The notes below the pieces were generated by a model. That model was not told where the DNA came from. It did no database searches and saw only the letters and a program-made list of their open reading frames with translations. 64,000 bases of DNA from assembly GCF_965208555.1 (NCBI RefSeq), contig NZ_OZ242342.1, positions 1,860,001 to 1,924,000 of the forward strand, read 5' to 3'. This stretch comes from Poriferisodalis sp965208555 (lineage in GTDB: Bacteria; Actinomycetota; Acidimicrobiia; Acidimicrobiales; Poriferisodalaceae). The translations under genes were made by a program, and so were the position numbers. Positions 17,869 to 25,498 of this stretch are shown one piece after another; the stretch's first letter is position 1, and each line of letters begins with the position of its first letter.

Positions 17869-18316
17869 CTCCGTCCGTCGTGCATCCGGGGAACCTGTTG
17901 TTCGCCTGCGGGGCACGAAGCGGCGTCCGGTGGTCGGAACCTATGGCCGCGCTGGCACTGCTGCAAGCGCGTCTTTGGGTGCCTGCGACATGTTCGAGTT
18001 GACGGGGGCTCCGCGGTTCAGCGACAGGTCCCTAACGCCCGCATAACAAGGGGATGACATCGAAACCCGGTGCCCTTGTGGGGAGAGCTGTCGTCAGTGT
18101 GCGGCGCGCGGAAGACGGCCCCGGGCGCGAGTACCGGCCGCCCTCGCGCGCGCTCGGGACGCCACCGATGCGCGGGAGGGTTTGCCTCTCCGCGCATCGA
18201 AGACGACCGGCACCCGTAGGCTGTCCGTGCTCTCGGGCCACCGCCCGGGCACGCTCCGGCCGCCGCACCGCCTCTCGCGGGCCTGCCCGCGGCCTGAACC
18301 TCCAGGAGGCTGCAGC
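17869..18316. promoter_or_regulatory. divergent dnaA-rpmH intergenic region
   Basis: About 450 bases with no gene I can support, holding the outward promoters for dnaA and rpmH. A -10-like TAGGCT lies at 18217-18222 inside ACCCGTAGGCTG; the same 12 bases recur before the C-terminal khpB piece (23986-23997). I see no good DnaA box here, which argues that oriC is on the other side of dnaA. Several GC-rich short inverted repeats occur near 18240-18300. Confidence 0.5.
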
Positions 18317-18451
18317 GTGAAGCGCACGTATCAACCACATAACCGCAGACGAGCCCGCAAGCATGGCTTTCGCCATCGCATGTCCAGCCGCGCGGGCCGA
18401 GCAATTGTGAACGCTCGCCGACGCAAGGGCCGGCAACGGCTAAGCGCCTGA
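18317..18451 (+). CDS. rpmH: 50S ribosomal protein L34
   Basis: A 44-residue, highly basic protein reading VKRTYQPHNRRRARKHGF and ending in RRRKGRQRLSA, the L34 pattern. The GTG at 18317 has a strong AGGAGG seven bases upstream. It heads the conserved rpmH-rnpA-yidD-yidC run. Its TGA stop overlaps a CTG that is the best available start for rnpA. Confidence 0.97.
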   Translation: MKRTYQPHNRRRARKHGFRHRMSSRAGRAIVNARRRKGRQRLSA

Positions 18452-18798
18452 TCGATTCGTGCCGCAGCAGGGCCGACTTCGCAGCACTGCGCCGCGGTCG
18501 TCGATTCGACAGCGAGCTGCTGTGGCTGACGTTCGCGGCCGACGGCGGCCTGCCCGGGCCGCGGGTGGCGTTCGCGCTCAGCAGGCGTCGAGGAACCGCA
18601 GTGATGCGCAATCGAGCTCGCCGGCGTCTGAGGGCGCTCTTTCGCGAACTCGCGGTCGACTTGATGCCTGGGCGCTATCTCGTCGGGGTGCGAGCGGCGG
18701 CATCGACCGTGACGTACCGGCGGGCTCGATCCGAGCTGGTGCGGTTGCTGTCAGCTGCCGGCGCCCTGAGTCCGAGTGCGGAGAGCACGCAGGCGTGA
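18448..18798 (+). CDS. rnpA: ribonuclease P protein component
   Basis: A 116-residue protein subunit of RNase P, which trims tRNA 5' leaders. The N-terminal RADFAALRRGRRF and the central RNRARRRLRALFREL, the RNR motif that contacts the RNA, are both clear. The frame is open into rpmH, but no ATG, GTG or TTG occurs before the conserved core. The first plausible start is the CTG at 18448, which overlaps the rpmH stop as CTGA. A GTG at 18565 would delete the conserved N-terminal third. Confidence 0.85.
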   Translation: MIDSCRSRADFAALRRGRRFDSELLWLTFAADGGLPGPRVAFALSRRRGTAVMRNRARRRLRALFRELAVDLMPGRYLVGVRAAASTVTYRRARSELVRLLSAAGALSPSAESTQA

Positions 18799-19079
18799 GG
18801 CCTGGACCCGTCGCACGGGCGATGATTGCAGCAGTGCGGCTGTACCGCGCATTCCCACGATCGAGGCTGCCATCGTGCCGTTTCGATCCGACGTGCTCGC
18901 AGTACGCACTGGACGCCGTGGGCAGATGGGGTGCGCTGCGCGGCGGCTGGCTGGCTCTCCGCCGCATCTGTCGCTGCCATCCTTGGGGCGGCTGGGGTTA
19001 CGACCCGGTTCCGGTGACGAGTGATCGGGTCCGTCGAGATCGTGGTGCGCTCGCCGCGCCTGGACTCTTGGAGCACTGA
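18795..19079 (+). CDS. yidD: membrane protein insertion efficiency factor YidD
   Basis: 94 residues with the YidD core LYRAFPRSRLPSCRFDPTCS followed by QYALDAVGRWGALRGGW and CHPWGGWGYDPVP. YidD is a small membrane-associated protein that assists YidC-mediated insertion. The GTG start overlaps the rnpA stop (GTGA), and its TGA stop overlaps the yidC ATG. The whole run appears translationally coupled. Confidence 0.93.
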   Translation: MRPGPVARAMIAAVRLYRAFPRSRLPSCRFDPTCSQYALDAVGRWGALRGGWLALRRICRCHPWGGWGYDPVPVTSDRVRRDRGALAAPGLLEH

Positions 19080-20278
19080 TGTTCGATTGGGCAGACCCCA
19101 TTTTCGACGGCATCGCCGCGGTGATGGCGTGGTTCTACTCGTTGCTGCCTGATTACACGTTCGCCATCGCCATGCTGACCTTGGCGATCATGCTGCTGTT
19201 CACCCCGCTCACCCTGCGGGGCGCCCGCTCGATGACGAAGATGCAGGCGCTGCAGCCGGAGATGGCCCAGCTGCGCAAGCGGCACGCCGGCGACCGCCAG
19301 AAGCTCAACGAAGAGATGATGAAGCTGTACCAGTCCCATGGGGTGAGCCCCCTGGGCGGCTGCTTGCCGAACTTGGTGCAGATCCCGATCTTCATCGTGC
19401 TGTACCGCGTCATCTGGAACCTGCGCATACCCGATGACAACCTCACACTCCCAGAAGGCGAGCGCTTCCCCCGCAATCTGAGCCCCGATTCGCAGATGTA
19501 CGAGGACATCGTCGCTGCGGGCGGCGAGATGCGGTCCTTGGGCATGGACCTCTCGGAGACGGCCAAGGATGTGGTCCAGGCAGATTTCGTCGAGGGGCTG
19601 CCGTACCTGGGGCTCATCGCGGTGACCTTCCTGCTGGCTTGGCTGCAGCAGCGCCAGATGGCGGCGCGACGGGGCACTTCGGCCATGCCGAACCGCCAGA
19701 TGGAACTCATGATGAAGTACCTGCCGTTCATGCTGCCGGTCTTCAGCTTCTTTGTCCCGGCGGCGCTGGTGCCCTACTTCATCGTGTCCAGCATCTACCG
19801 GATGCTGCAGCAGGCGTTCATTCACGCCAGGATGAAACCGCCGGCCCCGCTGGTCGATGCCGATTCGGATGACGACGTCATCGAAGCCGAGACTGTCCCG
19901 GCGCCCGAGCCGCCGCGCCAGGTGCCCAATCAGCGTTCGCGCAAGGCACTCGACGCTGAGGCGGAGCGGCGGGCGGAACGTGAACGGCGAAGCGCGGAGC
20001 GGCGGACGGGCTCACGGAACTCGTCGAGCGATCAGGCACCGGAACCCACGCCGACAGAAACCTCCGAGCCTCCTGCCATCCGCCGGACCAGGTCCTCGGC
20101 TGAGCGGGTCGAAGATGCACGCAAGCGAGCACGTCGTGGAACCGATTCGTCGAATCGGCAGCAGGCCGCCGACAGCGGTCGTCGGCGCAGGCGGACCGAA
20201 CCGGAACCGGAATCGAAGCCCATTCAGAGTCGTCGCACCTCGGGCGACGGCAAGACCCGCAACCGCCGCAAGCGATGA
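19079..20278 (+). CDS. yidC: membrane protein insertase YidC/Oxa1
   Basis: A 399-residue Oxa1-family insertase of the short Gram-positive type. The core has five hydrophobic segments and the motifs LLFTPLTLRGARSMTKMQAL and GVSPLGGCLPNLVQIPIFI. About 130 C-terminal residues form a charged, arginine- and glutamate-rich tail, longer than usual and probably ribosome-facing. No lipobox is seen at the N-terminus. The next gene, the Jag_N piece, starts 40 bases downstream. Confidence 0.95.
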   Translation: MFDWADPIFDGIAAVMAWFYSLLPDYTFAIAMLTLAIMLLFTPLTLRGARSMTKMQALQPEMAQLRKRHAGDRQKLNEEMMKLYQSHGVSPLGGCLPNLVQIPIFIVLYRVIWNLRIPDDNLTLPEGERFPRNLSPDSQMYEDIVAAGGEMRSLGMDLSETAKDVVQADFVEGLPYLGLIAVTFLLAWLQQRQMAARRGTSAMPNRQMELMMKYLPFMLPVFSFFVPAALVPYFIVSSIYRMLQQAFIHARMKPPAPLVDADSDDDVIEAETVPAPEPPRQVPNQRSRKALDAEAERRAERERRSAERRTGSRNSSSDQAPEPTPTETSEPPAIRRTRSSAERVEDARKRARRGTDSSNRQQAADSGRRRRRTEPEPESKPIQSRRTSGDGKTRNRRKR

Positions 20279-20318
20279 GCGTGCCGACGACTGCTGTGGG
20301 GACCTAAGGCGCTGCGTC

Positions 20319-20657
20319 GTGGAGTGGATCGTGATGACGGGCGCCTCCGTTGCCGAGGCTCGTGATCGAGCGCTGGATGCGCTGTCGGTCGCGGCGGAGG
20401 ACGTGGACGTCGAGGTTTTGGCCGAACCCGCGCGGTCACGCTGGGGGCTCCGACGTCACCCAGCTCGTGTCCGCATTCGCGTTCGCCCGACAGGCCCGCC
20501 GCCGCGAGTGGGCGATCAGCGGCGTGATCGCCGCCGGTCTCGCCGCCGCTCCGGAGGCAGACAGCGCCAAGCGCAGCAGCACGGCCGGACCGGCACTCAG
20601 AACCGCAGTCGCGGCGGCCGGTCATCTCGCCGCCGTCCCCGATCAGGCTCCCGCTGA
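20319..20657 (+). CDS. stand-alone Jag_N domain, N-terminal piece of KhpB/Jag
   Basis: A 112-residue protein starting at GTG 20319. Its first 55 residues fit the Jag_N domain: TGASVAEARDRALDALSV, then an acidic segment, VDVEVLAEPARSRWGLRRHP and ARVRIRV. A low-complexity arginine/glutamine/serine linker follows and then a stop. In KhpB proteins this domain and a basic linker precede the KH and R3H domains in one chain. Here those domains are encoded 3.4 kb away at 24106. Position after yidC is the normal khpB position. Confidence 0.7.
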   Translation: MEWIVMTGASVAEARDRALDALSVAAEDVDVEVLAEPARSRWGLRRHPARVRIRVRPTGPPPRVGDQRRDRRRSRRRSGGRQRQAQQHGRTGTQNRSRGGRSSRRRPRSGSR

Positions 20658-20668
20658 CCCGGGACCGC

Positions 20669-22711
20669 TCACGCCCTCAGCGCGTGCCTCTGCTCGGTGA
20701 TCTTGAGCTTCAGCCGCTTGTTGGGCGACATTGATGGAAACGGGCTGATCTTCAGCTTGTACTTCGACGGCGAGATCTCAAAGGTGAAGTAATGCGCGAG
20801 CATCAATACGCTCAGCAGCATCTGCAGCTCGACCATGTGAGAACCCAGGCAGCTATGTGTGCCGAGGCCGAAAGGCGCATAACCCGGAGTTCGGTGCTCG
20901 CCGCGTGAAGGCAAGTATCGATCGATGTCAAAAGTGAATGGATCCGGGAAAACTTCGCTCATGTAGTGCGGTGCCGTCGTGGCAATGAACACCTTGGAGC
21001 CGACCGGCAATTCGTAGTCTTCGATGACACATGCGTTCATCACTGTGCGGATTGACATCGGCACGGTGGGCCACAGCCGCAAGCACTCCATGATGAATCG
21101 TCGTGTGACGTCGGACTCGGCAGAATTCAAGTTGTCCGGCAACGGGTCGCCATCACCAAACAACGCGTCAGCTTCTGCTTGGATGCGTTCATAGAGCGCC
21201 GGCTGAGACACCATCGCATGCAAGATGAAGCTGAGCTCGTCTCCCGCATACATCCCCGCCAGTACCGGTGCTGAGAAGGTGAAGCTGAGATTTGACTCGG
21301 GTACGAAAATCGGATCGCTGCTGTGCAGGCTCAGTACGTCGTCAGCAAGATCGCGAGGGCAGCCGGCTCTCTGCGCGGCCGTGTGGGATTCCAGAACACG
21401 ATCGTACAAAACGTCGACGACCTGCTTTTTGCGCTTCATACGTGGCGTATGGAGCATGAAATTCGGCAAAACATTGACGACCTGGGTCATGAGCACACGG
21501 GACTTGTAGGCGATGAGATCGTCGATGACATCGTCTGCTTCAATGCTCGCAAGGAACGGTGTGACTTGAGCGCCGGAGAAGCCACGACACATGGATACGG
21601 CTCCAAATGTGTCCCCGACTTTCCAATTGCTCATGTGGGTTCGGGCGTGCTGATACACCATCTCGAGCTGCTGCTCGAATCTTGCACGTCCGTAACCCGC
21701 GCGCAGCGCTTTGCGCATGCGGAAGTGGTCTGCACCGTCCAGTGCAGGCAGCAATCCGGAGGCGTGATATGCAGTCTCGAGACCCCGGAGATAGTCGCTC
21801 GACCTGAGATGCATACGACCTTGACGGTGAACCCAGCGATTGACACGAGGCCCTGCCAAAAAGGTGATTTCTCGTTTGGAGAATAAGGGCTTGAGCCTGA
21901 AGACCGGACCGAATTCTTCCGTCAATTGGGCATAGACGGCAGGAATGTTCCCCCGAAGGAAATGGCGATTGAGCAGCAGCTTGTTCAGCGGCAGCTTGGG
22001 TATCGACTTCGTCAGGGCGGAGCTTCGGAGCAGCGATGCGACCAAGTTGTGCGCGACGGCATCGGCGATGGCTCTGCCGATCAAGTCCATCTGGCAGATG
22101 AGCTGCACCCGCTCTTCCGCTTCGTCGTCGAGTTCGAAGATGAAGCGCAGGACGTCGCACGTGTGTGCGAGACCGATGATGATGACGTCTCTCGGGCTGG
22201 GAATCTCGCCCAGCAGGATCGACCTGCCAATGCGCGTCTTGATGAATTGGACGGCTGTGTCGTCATCGTCGCCGGCAAAGAAGTCGCTGTGCCGGGCCGC
22301 TGCGGTCAAGCTCCAGAATTCGCCGTCGTGATGCTCGAGGATCCCGAGCCTGACCAGCTGCTCCAACGCCAAGTCGATCATCATCTCGGCGCGAGGCGCG
22401 AGGCGCTCGACCCAGTACTGAGCGTTGTGCTGATTGGGTTCGTTGGAAATCTGCTGGAGCGCGAGATCCAAGATCGGCTTGCCGGTTGGCGTGGGGTCCA
22501 GCAGGATCAGCGACTCCATGTCGGTGTCTATGCGTGCCCGCAGCGAGAGCTCGGCCAGCGCTGCACCAGCCATCGCGCAGTTCAAGTGCCAACCGGGAAC
22601 TTGGTGGAAGTACCCGCTCTCTTCGCTGAGCAGCACCAGGATGAGTTCCTCGGTCAGGTCGAGCGGCTGCGCCGCTGCGACCTTCGGCGATGCTGGTGAT
22701 GCAATAGTCAA
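20669..22711 (-). CDS. GPP34 (GOLPH3-like) domain fused to cytochrome P450
   Basis: A 680-residue two-domain protein. Residues about 15-220 read as a GPP34/GOLPH3 domain: LTEELILVLLSEESGYF, AGAALAELSLRARI, LILLDPTPTGKPILDLAL and DVIIIGLAHTCDVLRFIF. Residues about 240-675 are a P450: I-helix AGDELS at 489-494, K-helix ECLR at 542-545, a PERF-like FDIDRYLP, and the heme loop FGLGTHSCLG with the thiolate Cys621. The usual I-helix threonine is replaced by leucine. It starts with TTG after AGGAG. GOLPH3 binds PI4P-containing membranes in eukaryotes, so membrane docking is a guess. Lower GC than neighbours. Confidence 0.85.
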   Translation of the reverse strand: MTIASPASPKVAAAQPLDLTEELILVLLSEESGYFHQVPGWHLNCAMAGAALAELSLRARIDTDMESLILLDPTPTGKPILDLALQQISNEPNQHNAQYWVERLAPRAEMMIDLALEQLVRLGILEHHDGEFWSLTAAARHSDFFAGDDDDTAVQFIKTRIGRSILLGEIPSPRDVIIIGLAHTCDVLRFIFELDDEAEERVQLICQMDLIGRAIADAVAHNLVASLLRSSALTKSIPKLPLNKLLLNRHFLRGNIPAVYAQLTEEFGPVFRLKPLFSKREITFLAGPRVNRWVHRQGRMHLRSSDYLRGLETAYHASGLLPALDGADHFRMRKALRAGYGRARFEQQLEMVYQHARTHMSNWKVGDTFGAVSMCRGFSGAQVTPFLASIEADDVIDDLIAYKSRVLMTQVVNVLPNFMLHTPRMKRKKQVVDVLYDRVLESHTAAQRAGCPRDLADDVLSLHSSDPIFVPESNLSFTFSAPVLAGMYAGDELSFILHAMVSQPALYERIQAEADALFGDGDPLPDNLNSAESDVTRRFIMECLRLWPTVPMSIRTVMNACVIEDYELPVGSKVFIATTAPHYMSEVFPDPFTFDIDRYLPSRGEHRTPGYAPFGLGTHSCLGSHMVELQMLLSVLMLAHYFTFEISPSKYKLKISPFPSMSPNKRLKLKITEQRHALRA

Positions 22712-22877
22712 GAGACGCTCCTGGTCACGCGGCGCACAGTGGTCAGGCCAGCGTTCGGGAAGATCGTCTCAAGTGTACGGATACTTGCGGGTATGGGGCG
22801 CAGCACCCGAGCTTGCAGATGGTTCCAGTCAACCGGCCTAGCCTGCCGGCATCGGCTTGCATGGAGAGCGCGATTCG

Positions 22878-23930
22878 ATGAATGCCAGACCGCAGCCGGA
22901 AACGAACGTTAGTTCGCTTCCGCCATTCCCGGAAGGCTGGTTCTTCATTGCGACGCGCGACGCTGTCCGCAAGGCGGGGTTGATGCAGCGAACCTGGATG
23001 GGCGAAGAGATCGTCATCTGGTCTGATCCGGCCGGTCAGATATGCGTCGCGAAATCGGTGTGCCCCCACTTGGGCTCCGAGCTGGGACCTGAGGCCGGGG
23101 CGAGAGTCGTCGGTGGGAGGCTCGTGTGTCCCTTTCACGGGTTTGAGTTCGAGACCAGCGGGCAGTGCGTGGCCACACCGTCCGGCGCGCCCGCCCGTTC
23201 TGCGAAGCTGGACCTCGTCGAGGTGCGTGAGATCGAAGGTCTCATCTTCGGCTGGTGGGGGCTCGGAGGCAGGCCCTCGCAGTGGCACTTGCCCGATGTT
23301 CCGCAGACTGAAGACGACTGGACCGATCTCCAGATCCGGACGATTCGCTTCGCCGGGCATCCGCAGGAGACCAGCGAGAATTCGGTGGATATTGCGCACC
23401 TGAGCTGCATCCACGGTTACCACAACGTCACCAACGACGCGCCGGTATCGGTCGATGGACCGCAACTCGAGAGCCGGTTCAGCTTCTCGACGACCCGGAA
23501 GATCGCCAAGTTCGCCAAGCTGACCTTGGATGTCTCGGCGATTGCCCACGTGGTGGGGCTGGGCTACTCCTTCGTCGAGTTCCAGGAGCATTCCATCGGC
23601 CTCGATGCTCGGCTGTGGGTATTGGCGGCGCCTGTCGACGGCACGCTGATCGACATGTCCATCGTGTCGAGAATGCGCACGCTGCACGAACCCAAGCGAC
23701 CGATCATCGGCTTGAGCTTCCTGCCGACACGGATACGGGCGCCCATCGTGAACAAGTTCATAGCGGATCTGCAGATCGGTGAGGTCAAGCAGGATGTGGT
23801 GATCTGGAGTCACAAGCACTACGTGCCACGCCCCCGGCTCGTGCACACGGACGGCGAGATCATGAAATTCCGGGAGTACTGCGCCCAGTTCTATGCCGAC
23901 GAGCGTCGGTGCGAATCGTCCCGACCCTGA
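22878..23930 (+). CDS. Rieske non-heme iron oxygenase, steroid/sterol type
   Basis: A 350-residue oxygenase alpha-type subunit. The Rieske 2Fe-2S ligands are C62 and H64 (CPH) and C84 and H87 (CPFH). The mononuclear iron triad fits N168-D171-H174-H179 in ENSVDIAHLSCIHG. The C-terminal segment QDVVIWSHKHYVPRP followed by FREYCAQFYAD closely resembles 3-ketosteroid 9-alpha-hydroxylase (KshA) and the cholesterol 7-desaturase Neverland/DAF-36. ATG 22878 has GGAGAG upstream. It is divergent from the P450 fusion across 166 bases. No reductase gene is nearby. The substrate is inferred only from the family. Confidence 0.85.
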   Translation: MNARPQPETNVSSLPPFPEGWFFIATRDAVRKAGLMQRTWMGEEIVIWSDPAGQICVAKSVCPHLGSELGPEAGARVVGGRLVCPFHGFEFETSGQCVATPSGAPARSAKLDLVEVREIEGLIFGWWGLGGRPSQWHLPDVPQTEDDWTDLQIRTIRFAGHPQETSENSVDIAHLSCIHGYHNVTNDAPVSVDGPQLESRFSFSTTRKIAKFAKLTLDVSAIAHVVGLGYSFVEFQEHSIGLDARLWVLAAPVDGTLIDMSIVSRMRTLHEPKRPIIGLSFLPTRIRAPIVNKFIADLQIGEVKQDVVIWSHKHYVPRPRLVHTDGEIMKFREYCAQFYADERRCESSRP

Positions 23931-24105
23931 ACGCTGCGTCCCGTCAATATGAACGTCTCCCCTCTCAGGGGTTCCGCGGTCGCAGACCCGTAGGCTGGCC
24001 GCTGCTCACGTCGTGCAAGCAATCCGACAGCAGTTCCCGTGGACAGCTTCCGTCCGATGTGCGGCGGGCCCACAACCCATGCGTGCCCGATCAGAGGTGA
24101 TGAAG

Positions 24106-24624
24106 ATGACAGGCGAGACATCAACAGCAGAACAGCAGACCATGGTGCAGGAGTTTCTGGATGGCCTGGTTGGCGCCTTCGGCATCGAGGCCAAGGCAGT
24201 TTCTGTTGCAGCGGACGACGACAGCTTCGAGGTCAATCTTGAGGGCGAGAACGAGGCACTCGGGTTGCTCATCGGTCCTCGCGGCCGCCATGTGGTCGCA
24301 CTTCAGGAGGTCGCGAAGACCATGCTGCAGCGCCGGCTGCCCGGCGTACGCCGCGCGCGGGTGCGGGTGGACGTGGGCGGCTACCGACAGCGTCGCCGTG
24401 AAGCCCTCGAGGCGTATGTTCGCGAGCTCGCTGGAGCTGTGCTGGAGCGCGGCACCGAACGCGGGCTGGAGCCGATGAACGCCGCAGATCGGAAGGTCGT
24501 GCACGACACCGTCAACGAAATCGAGGGTGTCGACACCATCTCCGTCGGCGATGAACCACGCCGGCGTGTAGTGCTGGTGCCGTCCAGTCCCGCTGACGCA
24601 CCCGATCCGAGCGACAGCGAATAG
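24106..24624 (+). CDS. khpB: KH-R3H RNA-binding protein, C-terminal piece of KhpB/Jag
   Basis: A 172-residue protein with a KH-II domain (LGLLIGPRGRHVVALQEVAK, the GxxG loop) and an R3H domain (PMNAADRKVVHDTVNEIEGV). KhpB is an RNA-binding partner of KhpA affecting cell division and wall synthesis. The Jag_N domain is missing here and is encoded separately at 20319. AGAGG lies eight bases before the ATG at 24106; an ATG at 24100 is an alternative. A -10-like TAGGCT at 23991-23996 suggests its own promoter. Many actinobacterial KhpB proteins lack Jag_N, so this piece is probably functional. Confidence 0.85.
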   Translation: MTGETSTAEQQTMVQEFLDGLVGAFGIEAKAVSVAADDDSFEVNLEGENEALGLLIGPRGRHVVALQEVAKTMLQRRLPGVRRARVRVDVGGYRQRRREALEAYVRELAGAVLERGTERGLEPMNAADRKVVHDTVNEIEGVDTISVGDEPRRRVVLVPSSPADAPDPSDSE

Positions 24625-24636
24625 TCCACGCACCGG

Positions 24637-25269
24637 TCAGAAGAGCGGGCGCTTCCGGATCTGTTTCCACGTTCGCGGGTATGCCGTGTCTGGTGTCGCA
24701 CGGCGTTCCAGCACGGCAAATACAGGGGCAGGACCGGTTCTGTGGACAAAACGCATGCCGAGCCGGGCAAGGGGCTCTGCTGGCCAGCGCGTCTCGTCGC
24801 TTCCGGGAGGTTCGCTGACGACAAGCCGGCCGCCGAGTTGGAGCAGACCGGCGCTGCACTCAGCAACGGCAGCTGGGGGACCGAACGCCCGGCTGACGAC
24901 CCCGTCGTAGGCGTAGCGGTGCTCAGGACGGCGCGCGAGCTCGGCGGCATCACCGAGCGCAACAGCGACGTGACCAGCGAGTTTGAGCTCCCGGACAGCG
25001 GTGTCGAGGAAGCTGACCCGCCGCTGGGACCGGTCCAGCAGCACAAACTCGACGTCGGGTCGCCCGAGTGCCATGACCAGTCCCGGCACTCCCCCACCGC
25101 TGCCGAGATCGCACCAGCGCTGGCCGGTCATCGGTTGGGCCACAGCCTCGTGTGCACGCGCATGCGTGACATGCGTCAGGAGGTTGCCCGGGCCCAGAAA
25201 CCCCTGACGCTGGCTGCGGCCGAGCACGGTGAGCAGACCGTCATCCGCTGTCGCCATGATGCGAGCCAC
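24637..25269 (-). CDS. rsmG: 16S rRNA m7G527 methyltransferase
   Basis: A 210-residue SAM-dependent methyltransferase that modifies G527 of 16S rRNA. The signature WCDLGSGGGVPGLVMAL and the segment FVLLDRSQRRVSFLDTAV are typical, as is VVSRAFGPP. In most Actinobacteria rsmG is codirectional with khpB and parA; here it is on the opposite strand, convergent with khpB and divergent from parA. A perfect DnaA box TGTGGACAA lies inside at 24741-24749. Confidence 0.93.
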   Translation of the reverse strand: MARIMATADDGLLTVLGRSQRQGFLGPGNLLTHVTHARAHEAVAQPMTGQRWCDLGSGGGVPGLVMALGRPDVEFVLLDRSQRRVSFLDTAVRELKLAGHVAVALGDAAELARRPEHRYAYDGVVSRAFGPPAAVAECSAGLLQLGGRLVVSEPPGSDETRWPAEPLARLGMRFVHRTGPAPVFAVLERRATPDTAYPRTWKQIRKRPLF

Positions 25270-25394
25270 CGTATCTTGACGGATGCATGTGTAGGTGAGC
25301 CTTCATGCGGTCGCCCGTACTGTGTCCCGCTCTTGTTCGCTGCGCTCACGGGCCGCTCGGGCCACGGCTTCGCCTCACGGCTCAGCCTCCGGCC

Positions 25395-25410
25395 TGTTTC
25401 ACGTGAAACA
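25395..25410. other. parS: parS centromere site
   Basis: TGTTTCACGTGAAACA, a perfect 16-base palindrome identical to the bacterial parS consensus bound by ParB. It lies in the rsmG-parA divergent gap, about 9 kb from the probable oriC, a typical position. I noticed no second copy in the window. Confidence 0.97.
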
Positions 25411-25498
25411 TCGCCGGGGGCGGACCTCGCCCGCACAGACAACGGCGTACGCTGAGCCGCACTTGGCTGATCTCCAAGCGCCAGTGAACGGAGGCCGC

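Noticed and set aside
17869..18316. oriC between dnaA and rpmH
   Set aside because: No good DnaA box was seen in this gap, whereas the dnaA-dnaN gap has one perfect box and several near matches.
25295..25498. N-terminal extension of ParA
   Set aside because: The extension translates the parS palindrome and has no similarity to ParA. GTG 25499 has a good GGAGG and gives the normal N-terminus.
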